The notes: a model not told the origin generated them from the letters alone. Counted from the stretch's first letter, positions 51,016 to 60,303 are shown. The stretch is DNA of 64,000 bases from JBEIQE01 sp040376705 (GCA_040376705.1 JBEIQE010000007.1:1-64000), one strand, 5' to 3'. Numbers and translations are program-made.

Positions 51016-51555
51016 TTAGCCGGTTTCGCCGCGTTTGGCCCGTCCGCCGGGCCTGCCCGCGGTTAACGGACGCGTCAATGGCCCGCCCACACGCACAGGA
51101 CGCTCGGCAAACTTACCGAGGCTGATCATGCGGTCGTAGAGCGTGACAACGCCCGCCATACCCACGTTAATGCAAAAGCTCGTGGGAATACGCACCGTGT
51201 AGGCACATTTCTCGAGCATGGCAGGGGAGAGCGAGCCCATTTCCGGCCCAAACACATAAGCCGCCTTTAGCGGATGCCGAAAACTGGGCAGCTCGATTGC
51301 GTCTTCAGTCAGCTCGATACCAACCAAGGTACAGTCCTTGGGCAGCACCAGCTTATCAACTGACGGGTAGACATACTGCGGCACATGCCCGCCCGACTTC
51401 GAGGTATCGGAAACCTTGGTTTCATTGACTGAAACCTGCGGGTTAACGAAGAAAACAAAGCTGGCGCCAAACGCATGCGCCGAGCGCACCAGATTGCCCA
51501 CGTTACCGGGCTTGCTGATTTCTTCGACGCCAACGCCGAAATATCCGCGGGTCAT
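51016..51555 (-). CDS. TrmH-family (SPOUT) RNA methyltransferase
   Basis: This protein of about 179 residues has the 2'-O-methyltransferase motifs: NVGNLVRSAHAFG (motif 1), YVFGPEMGSLSP (motif 2) and VRIPTSFCINVGMAGVVTLYD (motif 3), which make the SAM knot. It probably methylates a ribose in tRNA or rRNA. The target is uncertain. The tail is basic and Gly/Arg-rich. Confidence 0.88.
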   Translation of the reverse strand: MTRGYFGVGVEEISKPGNVGNLVRSAHAFGASFVFFVNPQVSVNETKVSDTSKSGGHVPQYVYPSVDKLVLPKDCTLVGIELTEDAIELPSFRHPLKAAYVFGPEMGSLSPAMLEKCAYTVRIPTSFCINVGMAGVVTLYDRMISLGKFAERPVRVGGPLTRPLTAGRPGGRAKRGETG

Positions 51556-51573
51556 GCTCATGCTGAAACTGGA

Positions 51574-51828
51574 TTAAGAGTCGAGACCGCCAGCTGCACC
51601 TTCATCGTTCAGATCATTCTCGATCTGGGTGATCAGGTCCTGCAGGATGGAGATAACGTCTTCACCGCTGGTTGCCTCTACGGCACGGTTAACCGACGCC
51701 TCGATCATGGCCACAGCCACGTAAGGGGCCAAATCGCCAGCCTCGGTTAAGGCCTTATCGAGATGGATATCGGCAAGATCGAGAGCTTTTTCAAACAGTT
51801 CCTCGGTATCGACGTCATCTTCGGCCAT
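51574..51828 (-). CDS. Small acidic hypothetical protein
   Basis: This 84-residue, strongly acidic and helical protein begins MAEDDVDTEELFEKAL. AGGAG seven bases before the ATG fixes the start; a longer frame reaching 52032 overlaps the divergent thioesterase and is rejected. No family is recognised. It lies 18 bases upstream of the TrmH-family gene and is probably co-transcribed. Confidence 0.65.
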   Translation of the reverse strand: MAEDDVDTEELFEKALDLADIHLDKALTEAGDLAPYVAVAMIEASVNRAVEATSGEDVISILQDLITQIENDLNDEGAAGGLDS

Positions 51829-51891
51829 CACTGAACTCCTTTGCGTTCGGCATATCTGTCTGGTATCTAGCACGAGAGAAAGCATTACGCC

Positions 51892-52341
51892 ATGGCCAGT
51901 CCAGCTCAAATTCCTGCCCCCGATCGCTCCAGCGCTGCCTATGGCCACTGGAGCCATGATCACATCCGCTATGCCGATCTGGACGCGGTTGGTCATGCCA
52001 ATAATAACGCCATCGGCGTACTGTTCGAGCATGCCCGCGTTGAAATGCTTAAAGACATGGGCATTGAGCAGGCTGGTGGCGACCCGCTATGCGTGCTGGC
52101 CACCCTGAACCTCGAGTTCATCGCCGAGCTGCAGCTGTTCGATAAAGTACGCATTGGCCAGAAGGTCGCCCGCATCGGCAACACATCATTCACCCTGCAG
52201 AGCGCATTGTTTGTAACTCGCGATACCAGCGAGATCTGCGCCGCCACCTGCCAGGCTGTTATTGTTGTCGTCGACGGCAAACTCCACCGCCCTACCCCCA
52301 TACCGGACCATGCCAGAAGCACCCTCGAAAAACATTCGTGA
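51892..52341 (+). CDS. Acyl-CoA thioesterase, 4HBT hotdog fold
   Basis: This 149-residue protein has the hotdog signature IRYADLDAVGHANNNAIGVLFEHAR near residue 25, with the active-site Asp, followed by LNLEFIAELQLFDKVRIG. It would hydrolyse acyl-CoA. Its end overlaps the next gene by 32 bases, so the two are made together. Confidence 0.85.
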   Translation: MASPAQIPAPDRSSAAYGHWSHDHIRYADLDAVGHANNNAIGVLFEHARVEMLKDMGIEQAGGDPLCVLATLNLEFIAELQLFDKVRIGQKVARIGNTSFTLQSALFVTRDTSEICAATCQAVIVVVDGKLHRPTPIPDHARSTLEKHS

Positions 52342-53605
52342 AGGCCAGGTGGTCGACGCAATCGTGCAGCGCCTTGGCGGACAGGGTGATGGCATAGCGC
52401 TGGCCGATACCAAGCTTTTGTATGTGCCGCTGGTCCTGCCGGGCGAGAAGATCAAGGTCAAGCTCGGCAAACCCATGGGCGATAGTTACTCAGCACAGCT
52501 GCTTGAGGTGATTACCCCCAGCCCCGACCGTGTGCCGCCTCCCTGCCCGCATTTCTCGCGGTGTGGGGGCTGCAGCCTGCAACATATCGCTAGCGCACCT
52601 TATAAAGCACATAAGCGCAGTGTCATTATGGGCGCGCTGCACCAGCACCGCCTGACCGATATTGACGTGCGCGAAACACTGGTCGTCCCTGCTGCTGCGC
52701 GCCGCCGCATCACCATGGCAGCTGTGCACACCAAAGATACCGACTTTATTGGCTTTAACGCCCGCGCCAGCCACACGGTTGTGAATATCGAGACCTGCAG
52801 CATCGCGCGGCCCGAGCTGTTAGCTCTTGTGCCCAAACTGCGTTTTGCCTTGGCGCATTGGCTCTCAAAAGCCAAATCGCTTGATCTGAACATGACCGTT
52901 ACCCCCAGCGGTATTGACCTGCTGATAACGGGTGCCGAGCCTGATATGGAAGCGCGCGAGAACATCGCCGTACTTGGCAATATCCAGAACCTCGCTCGCA
53001 TCAGCTGGCGTGCGAATGACCGCGCCCCGGCCGAGCCCATGCTGCAGCAGCGTCAGCCCATCGTGACTTTTGGCGGCATCGGTGTGCCCTTCCCGGCTGG
53101 TGGTTTTTTGCAGGCCTCGCTACAGGGCGAAGCAATTCTCACCCAGCTGGTTAAAGGCGCTGTACGCGATGTAACCGGCGAGATTGCCGACCTTTTCTGT
53201 GGCCTTGGTACTTTTGCCCTGCCACTGGCAGAGCAAACCAACGTATTGGCGGTTGAGAGCGACCGTAACGCCGTAGCCGCGCTTAAAAGCGCAGTGGCGC
53301 AATACCCCAAGGTGAAAGTCGAGTCACGCGACCTGATGCGCGAGCCACTAAGCACAGAAGAGCTGAACCAGTTTGGCGCAGTCGTGTTCGACCCCCCGCG
53401 CGCAGGCGCGCAGGCGCAGGTTGCGCAGCTGGCCGAATCTGACATGCCGGTTGTTGTAGCTGTCTCGTGCAACCCCGGCACTTTCGCGCGTGATGCCGAA
53501 GTACTGATTAATGGCGGTTATGAGTGCGAGTGGATTCAGCCGGTTGACCAGTTCATCTGGTCATCGCATATCGAGCTGGTAGCACGCTTTATCAAAAAGG
53601 CTTAA
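52310..53605 (+). CDS. RlmD/TrmA-like 23S rRNA or tRNA (uracil-5-) methyltransferase
   Basis: This 431-residue protein has an N-terminal TRAM domain, then Cys ligands CPHFSRCGGCSLQH for a [4Fe-4S] cluster, and a class I methyltransferase domain with IADLFCGLGTFALPL. The catalytic Cys is in AVSCNPGTFARD and the VFDPPRAG motif precedes it. It methylates C5 of uridine; which RNA cannot be told. The ATG at 52310 begins within the thioesterase gene. Confidence 0.9.
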   Translation: MPEAPSKNIREGQVVDAIVQRLGGQGDGIALADTKLLYVPLVLPGEKIKVKLGKPMGDSYSAQLLEVITPSPDRVPPPCPHFSRCGGCSLQHIASAPYKAHKRSVIMGALHQHRLTDIDVRETLVVPAAARRRITMAAVHTKDTDFIGFNARASHTVVNIETCSIARPELLALVPKLRFALAHWLSKAKSLDLNMTVTPSGIDLLITGAEPDMEARENIAVLGNIQNLARISWRANDRAPAEPMLQQRQPIVTFGGIGVPFPAGGFLQASLQGEAILTQLVKGAVRDVTGEIADLFCGLGTFALPLAEQTNVLAVESDRNAVAALKSAVAQYPKVKVESRDLMREPLSTEELNQFGAVVFDPPRAGAQAQVAQLAESDMPVVVAVSCNPGTFARDAEVLINGGYECEWIQPVDQFIWSSHIELVARFIKKA

Positions 53606-54081
53606 TTCGCCTTCTCTGCCGTGAATAAAGCCAGGTCGTCTGCACGTGTATGTCCGGCCTCATCCCAGATGCGCTCGAGTTTGAACACATTGGCATAACC
53701 AAGCTGGGCAGCTTGCGGCAGCGCGATGTCAGTAAGCGAAATCATACGCGTACGCATGAGTGAATTACTGCAATAAAACAGCAGGCTTGTACCTTTATCT
53801 GGCGCAATAGCTGCCAGCGCCTCGGCTGTTACATCCGGCCCCAGCCACTTGGCACCTTTGTAATGGCCTGCATCATAGGCCTCACGGCTACGTAGGTCGA
53901 TCACTACACCGCCGCTCTCGGCCAGCTCGTTTAAGCGCTCAAGCTTGATGGTATGCGCCGCATAATCAAACTGCCCCACGCTTTGCGCATATTCAGCAGG
54001 CTGCATAACAGTAACAGGCGGGGCATCTGCCGCCAGCGCGGGTAAAGCAGTAAGCACCAAAGTAAAAGCAAGACGCAGCAT
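53602..54081 (-). CDS. Secreted rhodanese-like protein
   Basis: This 159-residue protein has a signal peptide ending LPALAADA. The rhodanese core has VVIDLRSREAYDAGHYKGAKWLG and the active-site loop FYCSNSLMRTRM with the Cys, where the usual CxxxxR loop is recognisable. It would bind or transfer sulfane sulfur in the periplasm. It is convergent with and overlaps the end of the RlmD-like gene by four bases. Confidence 0.85.
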   Translation of the reverse strand: MLRLAFTLVLTALPALAADAPPVTVMQPAEYAQSVGQFDYAAHTIKLERLNELAESGGVVIDLRSREAYDAGHYKGAKWLGPDVTAEALAAIAPDKGTSLLFYCSNSLMRTRMISLTDIALPQAAQLGYANVFKLERIWDEAGHTRADDLALFTAEKAN

Positions 54082-54093
54082 GAAGGTATCTCC

Positions 54094-55266
54094 TTAATCG
54101 AGCGCGAATACCTGACACTTTAAATAAGCGCTCTCTGGCAGCAAGGGGTGAACCGGATGGTCAGGCCCTGCAGCTGATGTTCGCAACAATCTTGCACTAC
54201 GGCCTGCTTCATAAATGCCGCGCGCTACTTCTACGCTCCATTCGGCCAGATCGGCATGGTGCGAGCAGGTGCAGATGGCGAGAATACCGCCCGGGGCCGT
54301 GGCTGCAGCCGCCAAGCGCGCGAGCTTGCGGTAGCCCTTGAGGCCAGCCGCCATATCTTTCTTGTTCTTGATGAAGGCGGGCGGATCGACAATCATTACG
54401 CCATACTTCTCAGTAGTAGCTGCCAGCTCTTCGAGCACATCCGCCTTCTTGAAGCTGCATTTATCAGCCAAGCCATTAGCACTGGCAGAGTTTCTGGCCA
54501 GATCAAGCGCGCCCTGCGAGGCATCAACAAAGGTAACTGCCTTCGCGCCCATTTTTGCCGTGAGCAAACCAAAGCCGCCTGCATAGCAATAGCCGTCGAA
54601 CACGCTTTGGCCTTTTGCAAGACCCGCAATATAGGCGCGGTTATCGCGCTGGTCATAAAACCAGCCGGTCTTTTGCCCGTTCACGGGATCGACCTTATAG
54701 GTCACACCATTTTCGATAATGCTCACCTCAGCCGGCATATCACCCGCCAGCACGCGGGTTTCTTCCTTAAGGCCTTCTTGTGCCACCGCAGCACCTGCAC
54801 GATTGAGCACTATGCACTTGGCCTTGGTCACGTTTTGCAAGGCCGGCACGATGAACTCAAGCAGCTTATCCATACCTGCGGTATTAGCCTGTACGGTCAG
54901 TACATCGCCGTAGCGATCAACGATTAAACCCGGTAGGCCATCTGCCTCGGCATGCACCAAGCGGTAATAGGGCTCGGCATAAAAACGCGCACGCACGGCA
55001 AGGGCTGCTTTTAAGCGCGCCTCAAACCATGCGGTGTTGATCTCTACTACATCCTTATCAAGCCTGCGCACGGCAATCAGCGTATGCGGGTTGAAGATAC
55101 CGGTGCCCAGCACCGCACCACCTTCGAGCTGCAGCTTGACCACACTGCCCGGCGCAATAGCCTTGGCATGCGCATCCATCTGGATCTCGTTAGAGAAGAT
55201 CCAAGGGTAACCGGAGCGTACGCGTTTATCGCGACCGGCCAGAACCGTAACAACTGGCAATTTCAT
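54094..55266 (-). CDS. RlmI-like 23S rRNA (cytosine-5-) methyltransferase
   Basis: This 390-residue protein has an N-terminal PUA domain (RVRSGYPWIFSNEI), a central RlmI region (AEADGLPGLIVDRYGDVLTVQ) and a methyltransferase domain with VFDGYCYAGGFGLL, VDASQGALDLARNSA and MIVDPPAFIKNKK. The last motif and CTCSHH near the end are typical. It is in line with gpt, three bases apart. Confidence 0.9.
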   Translation of the reverse strand: MKLPVVTVLAGRDKRVRSGYPWIFSNEIQMDAHAKAIAPGSVVKLQLEGGAVLGTGIFNPHTLIAVRRLDKDVVEINTAWFEARLKAALAVRARFYAEPYYRLVHAEADGLPGLIVDRYGDVLTVQANTAGMDKLLEFIVPALQNVTKAKCIVLNRAGAAVAQEGLKEETRVLAGDMPAEVSIIENGVTYKVDPVNGQKTGWFYDQRDNRAYIAGLAKGQSVFDGYCYAGGFGLLTAKMGAKAVTFVDASQGALDLARNSASANGLADKCSFKKADVLEELAATTEKYGVMIVDPPAFIKNKKDMAAGLKGYRKLARLAAAATAPGGILAICTCSHHADLAEWSVEVARGIYEAGRSARLLRTSAAGPDHPVHPLLPESAYLKCQVFALD

Positions 55267-55269
55267 GTT

Positions 55270-55770
55270 TTACTTCTTCAGGCTCTGGTTGTGCGACTGT
55301 GCAATAGGTGTTGCGTAGGTCGTGGCCTGCTCCCACGGGAAGTGCACCCAGGTATCCTGGCTGATTTCCATGACATAACTGTCGACCACACTCTTGCCTG
55401 AGGGCTTGGCATAAATAGAGGCGTAATGTGCCTTGGGCAGGTACTTGCGCACACAGGCAAAGGTCTCGCCGGTATCGACCAGATCATCGATGACCAAACA
55501 ACCATCGCCATCGCCTGCCACCATCTTGATGACCTTGGGCTCAGGCAGCACCACCAGCTCTTCGTAATGCGCGATGCAGACAGTATCGACCACCCGCACC
55601 CCCAACTCGCGCGCAATGATGGTGGCCGGAATGAGACCGCCGCGCGCCACACCAATAACCGCGCGCCACGGGCCCTTATCTACCAAACGCCAAGCCAGTG
55701 ACCTTGCGTTACGGTGCAGCTCTTCCCAGCTGACGGGGAAATCGTGAGGGGAGGGTATGGGCGCAGTCAT
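55270..55770 (-). CDS. gpt: Xanthine phosphoribosyltransferase
   Basis: This 166-residue purine salvage enzyme makes XMP or GMP from xanthine or guanine and PRPP. The N-terminal VSWEELHRNARSLAWRL and the PRPP loop CLVIDDLVDTGET are characteristic of Gpt rather than Hpt. FPWEQ near the end also fits. Confidence 0.9.
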   Translation of the reverse strand: MTAPIPSPHDFPVSWEELHRNARSLAWRLVDKGPWRAVIGVARGGLIPATIIARELGVRVVDTVCIAHYEELVVLPEPKVIKMVAGDGDGCLVIDDLVDTGETFACVRKYLPKAHYASIYAKPSGKSVVDSYVMEISQDTWVHFPWEQATTYATPIAQSHNQSLKK

Positions 55771-55910
55771 GCTAATGAACTCCTTGAAATTATGGGAGTT
55801 ATAACGGTTCTCCCCAGCTTAATCCATCAGTTAGATGGGCCTTTACCAGCTCTTTAAGTTTTTTCGTGCAGTATGACCTCATTAAGAACTTAAAATTTTT
55901 GAGGGATTTC

Positions 55911-56276
55911 ATGGCCCGTATCTGTCTTGCTGAAGATGACGCCTCGATGCGCAGCTTTTTGACCACCGCCCTGCAGCGCGCAGGCCACGAGGTCTATGCC
56001 TGCGAAAACGGCGAGCAGGCGCTGGCCGCGATTGGCGGTCGCAAGTACGAGCTGCTGCTGTCAGACATCGTGATGCCGGGTATGGATGGCATCACACTGG
56101 CACGCCATGCGGTACAGGAATCGCCAGACACCAAAATCATGTTCATCACCGGCTTTGCGGCCATCGCCATGACCCAGCTGCACGACCTGAAGCATAAAGC
56201 GGCGGTCTACACCAAACCGTTCCACCTTAAAGATCTCGTCAATCAGGTGGACAGCTTCCTTAACCGCGCAGCTTAA
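55911..56276 (+). CDS. cpdR: CpdR-like response regulator
   Basis: This single receiver domain of 121 residues begins MARICLAEDDASMRSFL, as in CpdR, with the phospho-Asp in LLLSDIVMPGMDG and Lys in YTKPFHLKDL. In Caulobacter unphosphorylated CpdR sends ClpXP to the pole and triggers degradation of CtrA and PdeA. GAGGG six bases before the ATG sets the start; an upstream in-frame start adds non-conserved residues. It supports the presence of a CtrA circuit in this organism. Confidence 0.88.
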   Translation: MARICLAEDDASMRSFLTTALQRAGHEVYACENGEQALAAIGGRKYELLLSDIVMPGMDGITLARHAVQESPDTKIMFITGFAAIAMTQLHDLKHKAAVYTKPFHLKDLVNQVDSFLNRAA

Positions 56277-56279
56277 AAT

Positions 56280-56663
56280 CTATGGGTTCACCTGACGCGG
56301 CAAGGCAGACACAATCTGCTGCAAGTCCTGCCGCATACGGCCCGTGCCTTTTTCTTCAATTGATTTCACAATACCGTTATAAAAATCGGCCTGCTTGCCG
56401 CGCTTAAGCCCACGCGCAAAAGCAATCGCGCCAAAGGCTGCGGTTGCACTGCCTCTGGCGGGCTGGCCGTGCCAGAAGTCGTAGGCAGACATCACACCAA
56501 ACAGCAAACCAGCTCCGCACAGCAGATGGCGCGCACCACTGGCCATGCTGGCCATAGCGCTGGCGAAACGCTTTTGCCCATCCTCACTCTGATTAATCGG
56601 TGTAGCCTTGAGAAACTGCGCGGCTTCAGCCTGCTGGTTGAATACGAAAAACGCCTTGAACAT
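56280..56663 (-). CDS. Hypothetical protein with one membrane segment
   Basis: The protein has 127 residues from the ATG at 56663, which has GGGAG before it. A hydrophobic segment near residues 45-60 (GARHLLCGAGLLFGVMSA) may cross the membrane; the C terminus is charged. Convergent with cpdR. No family is recognised. Confidence 0.55.
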   Translation of the reverse strand: MFKAFFVFNQQAEAAQFLKATPINQSEDGQKRFASAMASMASGARHLLCGAGLLFGVMSAYDFWHGQPARGSATAAFGAIAFARGLKRGKQADFYNGIVKSIEEKGTGRMRQDLQQIVSALPRQVNP

Positions 56664-56723
56664 GATGCTCCCTGTCTTCTTTATTGTGTGCAAATCTAGA
56701 CGCAGGAAACAGCCGCGCGCAAC

Positions 56724-56754
56724 AAAAAAGGCCGCTCTATACGAGCGGCCTTTT
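56724..56754 (-). terminator. Terminator after the lipoprotein gene
   Basis: The stem GGCCGCTC/GAGCGGCC (56730-56737 with 56743-56750) is extended by A/T pairs and has six A on the left and four T on the right. It works best on the minus strand, where six T follow, 17 bases after the lipoprotein stop. Confidence 0.85.
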
Positions 56755-56770
56755 GTAAAACGACTGGATA

Positions 56771-57466
56771 TTACTTAACGGTGATAACGCGCATGCCAGC
56801 ACTACGCTGGAAGCGGTCTTCATTCACATGGTCCCAGCGGCCCGAAGGCTCGGCATAAATGGTCATGTCAGGGCCTGAGATGACCAGCGGGCTGATACCG
56901 GCACTGGTGGTGATCTGCTCATCCAGCTGCTTCATGATGTCATCCACCATCTGGGCAACCATACCCTGTACCAGACGCTGACGATCCGACACGGTGGCAT
57001 TGGTCACTTCAAGGGTGCGCTTGGCTTCAGCCTGCACATAACCACGGTTACGGCGCGATGCACCTTCCGAGGTGGTTTCAACTTCAAGGCGGCCATCGTA
57101 ACGGAAGTTACCGGCGTTGTTGAAGTTACGGGCGAAGAAGTCGGTCGACTCGCCAAGGTTCTGCTCAACTACCGAAGCATCCTTGATGGTGAAGCGCAGG
57201 GTCATGAGACCCTGTGCACCCGGGCGGGCGGGCGAGAAATGCTGCATGAGGGCGGTGCGCAGTGCGTCTTCAGGCTGGGGCACCAGCTGATGCTCAACAT
57301 TGGGGGCCATGGTGGTGGACTTGAAGGCGCTATCGACCAGCACCTGACCGATGTTCATACGCACAGGCGCTACTGCACCATAGTCGATGCCCTGATAGGC
57401 GCTCTGGGTATTGGAGCAGCCCGCGAGGAGCAGCACAGAAAGGGCAACAACAGCGATACGCGACAT
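56771..57466 (-). CDS. Lipoprotein of unknown function
   Basis: This 231-residue protein has a lipoprotein signal with lipobox LLAGC near residue 17. The mature domain begins with about 20 polar residues and continues with alternating strands and helices; the last 40 residues are conserved-looking (ISGPDMTIYAEPSGRW). The overall plan resembles YajG/LptE-like outer membrane lipoproteins, but I cannot assign it. It is monocistronic with a strong terminator. Confidence 0.75.
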   Translation of the reverse strand: MSRIAVVALSVLLLAGCSNTQSAYQGIDYGAVAPVRMNIGQVLVDSAFKSTTMAPNVEHQLVPQPEDALRTALMQHFSPARPGAQGLMTLRFTIKDASVVEQNLGESTDFFARNFNNAGNFRYDGRLEVETTSEGASRRNRGYVQAEAKRTLEVTNATVSDRQRLVQGMVAQMVDDIMKQLDEQITTSAGISPLVISGPDMTIYAEPSGRWDHVNEDRFQRSAGMRVITVK

Positions 57467-57552
57467 GGAACACCTCAAAGGGGTTAAAAGCGGGCACAGA
57501 TTAAGCGGCCTGAGCGATTATCGCAAGGCCTGACGCGCTAAATATAGTTAAA

Positions 57553-58026
57553 TTACGCGGCTTTACCCTTGCCTGTTGCAGTACCAGTCGAGCCAAAACC
57601 ACCTGCGCCGCGGGCGGTTTCGGGCAGGCTGTCGACCTCATGCCACACAGCTACCTCGTGACGGGCAATCACGAACTGAGCAATACGCATGCCGCGCTCG
57701 ATGGTCACCGGCTCGGCCGAGAGGTTGATCATGAGCACGCCAATTTCACCGCGATAATCGGCATCAATCGTGCCGATGCCATTTACAAGGCTGATGCCGT
57801 GCTTGGCCGCAAGGCCGGAGCGCGCACGCACTTGGCCTTCATAACCAGGCGGCAGCGCGATGCTGATACCGGTTGGCACAATCTTGCGCTCGAGGCTCTT
57901 GAGCGTAATGGGCTCAGGGATAGCTGCCAGAAGGTCCATGGCCGCAGCGGCCTCAGTGGCGTAACTGGGCAGCGGCAGGTCGGCCGCATGAGCCAGTTTA
58001 ACAACGGGGATGGTGAGTGTGGTCAT
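57553..58026 (-). CDS. dut: Deoxyuridine 5'-triphosphate nucleotidohydrolase
   Basis: This 157-residue trimeric enzyme converts dUTP to dUMP and keeps uracil out of DNA. The five motifs are visible: AAAMDLLA, ARSGLAAKHGISL, NGIGTIDADYRGEI, RIAQFVIAR and the C-terminal RGAGGFGSTG arm. The stop of ubiE is 12 bases upstream on the same strand, so they form an operon. Confidence 0.95.
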   Translation of the reverse strand: MTTLTIPVVKLAHAADLPLPSYATEAAAAMDLLAAIPEPITLKSLERKIVPTGISIALPPGYEGQVRARSGLAAKHGISLVNGIGTIDADYRGEIGVLMINLSAEPVTIERGMRIAQFVIARHEVAVWHEVDSLPETARGAGGFGSTGTATGKGKAA

Positions 58027-58037
58027 GGTGATACTCC

Positions 58038-58814
58038 CTATTTGATGCCCTGGTGAACGGCGCAGATACCGCCGGAAAAATTGGTATATTTCACGTTCTT
58101 GAAGCCAGCCTTTTTCATGCGCGCAGCAAGGTCATCTTGGCCGGGGAACTGGCGGATGCTCTCGGCGAGGTACTGATATGAGGCCTCATCATTGGCAATA
58201 TATTTGCCCAATAGCGGCAGCAAAGTGAATGAGTAGAGGTCATATACCGGCTTGAGTGGCTCCATGACCTGACTGAACTCAAGGCAGAAGAAACGCCCAC
58301 CGGGCTTTAATACACGGTGTGCATCCTTAAGCGCCTTATCGATATGCGTCACGTTCCGCAGGCCGAAAGAGATGGTGTAAACATCCATGCTGTTGGGCTT
58401 GAACGGCAGCTGCTCGGCATCGCCCTCGGTGAACCGGATGGATTTGATGATGCCGCGGTCTATCGCGCGGGCGCGGCCCACCTCGAGCATGGCGGGATTG
58501 ATATCGCACACTGTAATCTTGGCGCTGGGTGCACGCCCGTGCATGAGGAAAGCAATATCGCCAGTACCGCCCGCAACATCGAGGATCGACTCGCCTGCTT
58601 TGGGTTTAACAATGTTCAGCAAGCGGCGTTTCCAGAGACGATGGATGCCAAGCGACATCAGATCGTTCATCAGATCATAACTTGGGGCAACATTTTCAAA
58701 GACTTGCCTAACGAGACCTGCCTTTTTGGCGGGCTCGACCTTCTGGTAGCCGAACCATTCCGATTCCCGAGCTGATTCAGGTGTTTTAGGGCGTTTTGTC
58801 GAGGTCTTGCGCAT
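58038..58814 (-). CDS. ubiE: Ubiquinone/menaquinone C-methyltransferase UbiE
   Basis: This 258-residue class I methyltransferase acts on the benzoquinol ring in ubiquinone synthesis. Motifs are VFENVAPSYDLMNDLMSLGIHRLWK, LDVAGGTGDIAF, SFGLRNVTHIDKAL and LKPGGRFFCLEFS. The ATG at 58814 is used; a longer frame antisense to pmtA is spurious. ubiB and coaBC, the usual neighbours, are not beside it. dut follows. Confidence 0.95.
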   Translation of the reverse strand: MRKTSTKRPKTPESARESEWFGYQKVEPAKKAGLVRQVFENVAPSYDLMNDLMSLGIHRLWKRRLLNIVKPKAGESILDVAGGTGDIAFLMHGRAPSAKITVCDINPAMLEVGRARAIDRGIIKSIRFTEGDAEQLPFKPNSMDVYTISFGLRNVTHIDKALKDAHRVLKPGGRFFCLEFSQVMEPLKPVYDLYSFTLLPLLGKYIANDEASYQYLAESIRQFPGQDDLAARMKKAGFKNVKYTNFSGGICAVHQGIK

Positions 58815-58874
58815 GATGCTTGTGTTAGCACAGCCGCCGGTATTATAAAGGGAAAGTTCCAGACAGGATAAAAC

Positions 58875-59465
58875 ATGAAGCTCTCCTCGGGCAGCACCGT
58901 TACGTTTTTCCGCAACCTGCGTCGTCGCCCACGCAACACAGGTGCAATCCTCCCTTCTGGCCCGATTTTGGCCAAGACGATGGCCAAGGCGATCGATCCC
59001 ACCATTGACGGCCCCATACTTGAGCTGGGCCCCGGTACCGGCGTTTTCACCAAAGCGCTGATCGAGCGCGGTATTGCGCCCGAACGCCTGATCCTGATCG
59101 AATTCAATGCCGATTTCGTGCGTTTCCTCAAAAAGCGCTTCCCGAATGTGACAGTCATTCACGCCAGTGCCTTCGACCTGCCCAAGCTGTGGAAAGAGCG
59201 CAACCTGCCCGCTATTGCCGGTATCGTCTCAGGCCTGCCGCTGCTTAACTTCCCTAAAGAGCTTGGCCGACAGCTGATTGCCGATAGCCTTGAGCTGCTG
59301 CAACCCAACGGTCAGTATGTGCAGTTCACCTATTCGCAGCGCCCGTCTGTGCCCGCGCCATCAGGTGCTGTTGTAAATCTGCTCAAGCGCGTATGGCTGA
59401 ACATGCCGCCCGCGAGTGTCTGGATTTACCAAAAAAAAGCTGAGCGGCAGTCAGTCGCCGCCTAG
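58875..59465 (+). CDS. pmtA: PmtA-like phospholipid N-methyltransferase
   Basis: This 196-residue soluble methyltransferase begins KLSSGSTVTFFRNLRRRPRNTGAILPSG, followed by the SAM motif PILELGPGTGVFTKALIERG and IEFNADFVRFLKKRFP. These match the Sinorhizobium-type enzymes that methylate phosphatidylethanolamine toward phosphatidylcholine. It is divergent from ubiE and mutM follows after seven bases. An rRNA dimethyladenosine transferase role is less likely. Confidence 0.8.
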   Translation: MKLSSGSTVTFFRNLRRRPRNTGAILPSGPILAKTMAKAIDPTIDGPILELGPGTGVFTKALIERGIAPERLILIEFNADFVRFLKKRFPNVTVIHASAFDLPKLWKERNLPAIAGIVSGLPLLNFPKELGRQLIADSLELLQPNGQYVQFTYSQRPSVPAPSGAVVNLLKRVWLNMPPASVWIYQKKAERQSVAA

Positions 59466-59472
59466 CCCTTAA

Positions 59473-60303
59473 ATGCCGGAACTTCCCGAAGTTGAAACCA
59501 CTGGCCGCGGTATTGCGGCCAAGCTGCTTGGTTTGCGTATAACCAGACTTGAGCAGCGGCGCCGCGACCTGCGCTTTCCCATGCCTGCCAATTTGCCTGC
59601 TCTGCTTGAGGGCCGCAAACTGATAGCGGTAACGCGCAGGGCCAAATACCTGCTGCTGCAGCTGGATGATGGACACAGCATTCTCCTTCACCTTGGCATG
59701 AGTGGCCGCATGGTGATTAGTGAGGCTGATGACGGCACCCGCGATACGCACGATCATGTGGTATTCACTTTCAATAACGGCGCGGTGATGCGCTTTAACG
59801 ATGCACGCCGTTTTGGCATGCTCGATGTTGTGAAAACCGGCGAAGAGCATAAACACAAACTGCTCAAACACATCGGGCCAGAGCCTTTGGGCAAGGAGTT
59901 TACCCCGCAGGTTTTGGCCGAGCGTATTAAAGGCAAGAAAGCTGCAATTAAACTTGCACTGCTCGACCAGAGAATTGTGGCAGGCATTGGCAATATCTAT
60001 GCCTGTGAAGCGCTGTATGATGCAGGCATCAACCCCAATAAAGAAGCCGGCAAGGTAAGCGCTGACAAACTGGCGCTGCTGGTACCCGCCATCAAGAAGG
60101 TACTCAATGCGGCACTGAAGGATGGTGGCTCAAGCTTGCGCGATTACGTGCAGGCCTCAGGCGAGCTTGGCTACTTCCAGACCAAATTTGCAGTGTATGA
60201 CCGTGAAGGGCAGCCCTGCCCCAAATGCACGGCCTGCAAGGGCGTACTACGCTTTACCCAAGGTGGCCGCTCGACCTTCTGGTGCAAAATTCAGCAAAAG
60301 TAA
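59473..60303 (+). CDS. mutM: Formamidopyrimidine-DNA glycosylase with altered zinc finger
   Basis: This 276-residue glycosylase/AP lyase removes 8-oxoguanine. It begins PELPEVETTGRGI with the catalytic Pro and Glu and has LHLGMSGR and GGSSLRDYVQASGELG. The C-terminal zinc finger has CPKCTAC, then GGRSTFWC, but the fourth zinc ligand is Gln (CKIQ) rather than Cys. Loss of one ligand is unusual; an extra Cys in CPKCTAC may replace it. The stop falls after six more residues. Confidence 0.92.
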   Translation: MPELPEVETTGRGIAAKLLGLRITRLEQRRRDLRFPMPANLPALLEGRKLIAVTRRAKYLLLQLDDGHSILLHLGMSGRMVISEADDGTRDTHDHVVFTFNNGAVMRFNDARRFGMLDVVKTGEEHKHKLLKHIGPEPLGKEFTPQVLAERIKGKKAAIKLALLDQRIVAGIGNIYACEALYDAGINPNKEAGKVSADKLALLVPAIKKVLNAALKDGGSSLRDYVQASGELGYFQTKFAVYDREGQPCPKCTACKGVLRFTQGGRSTFWCKIQQK

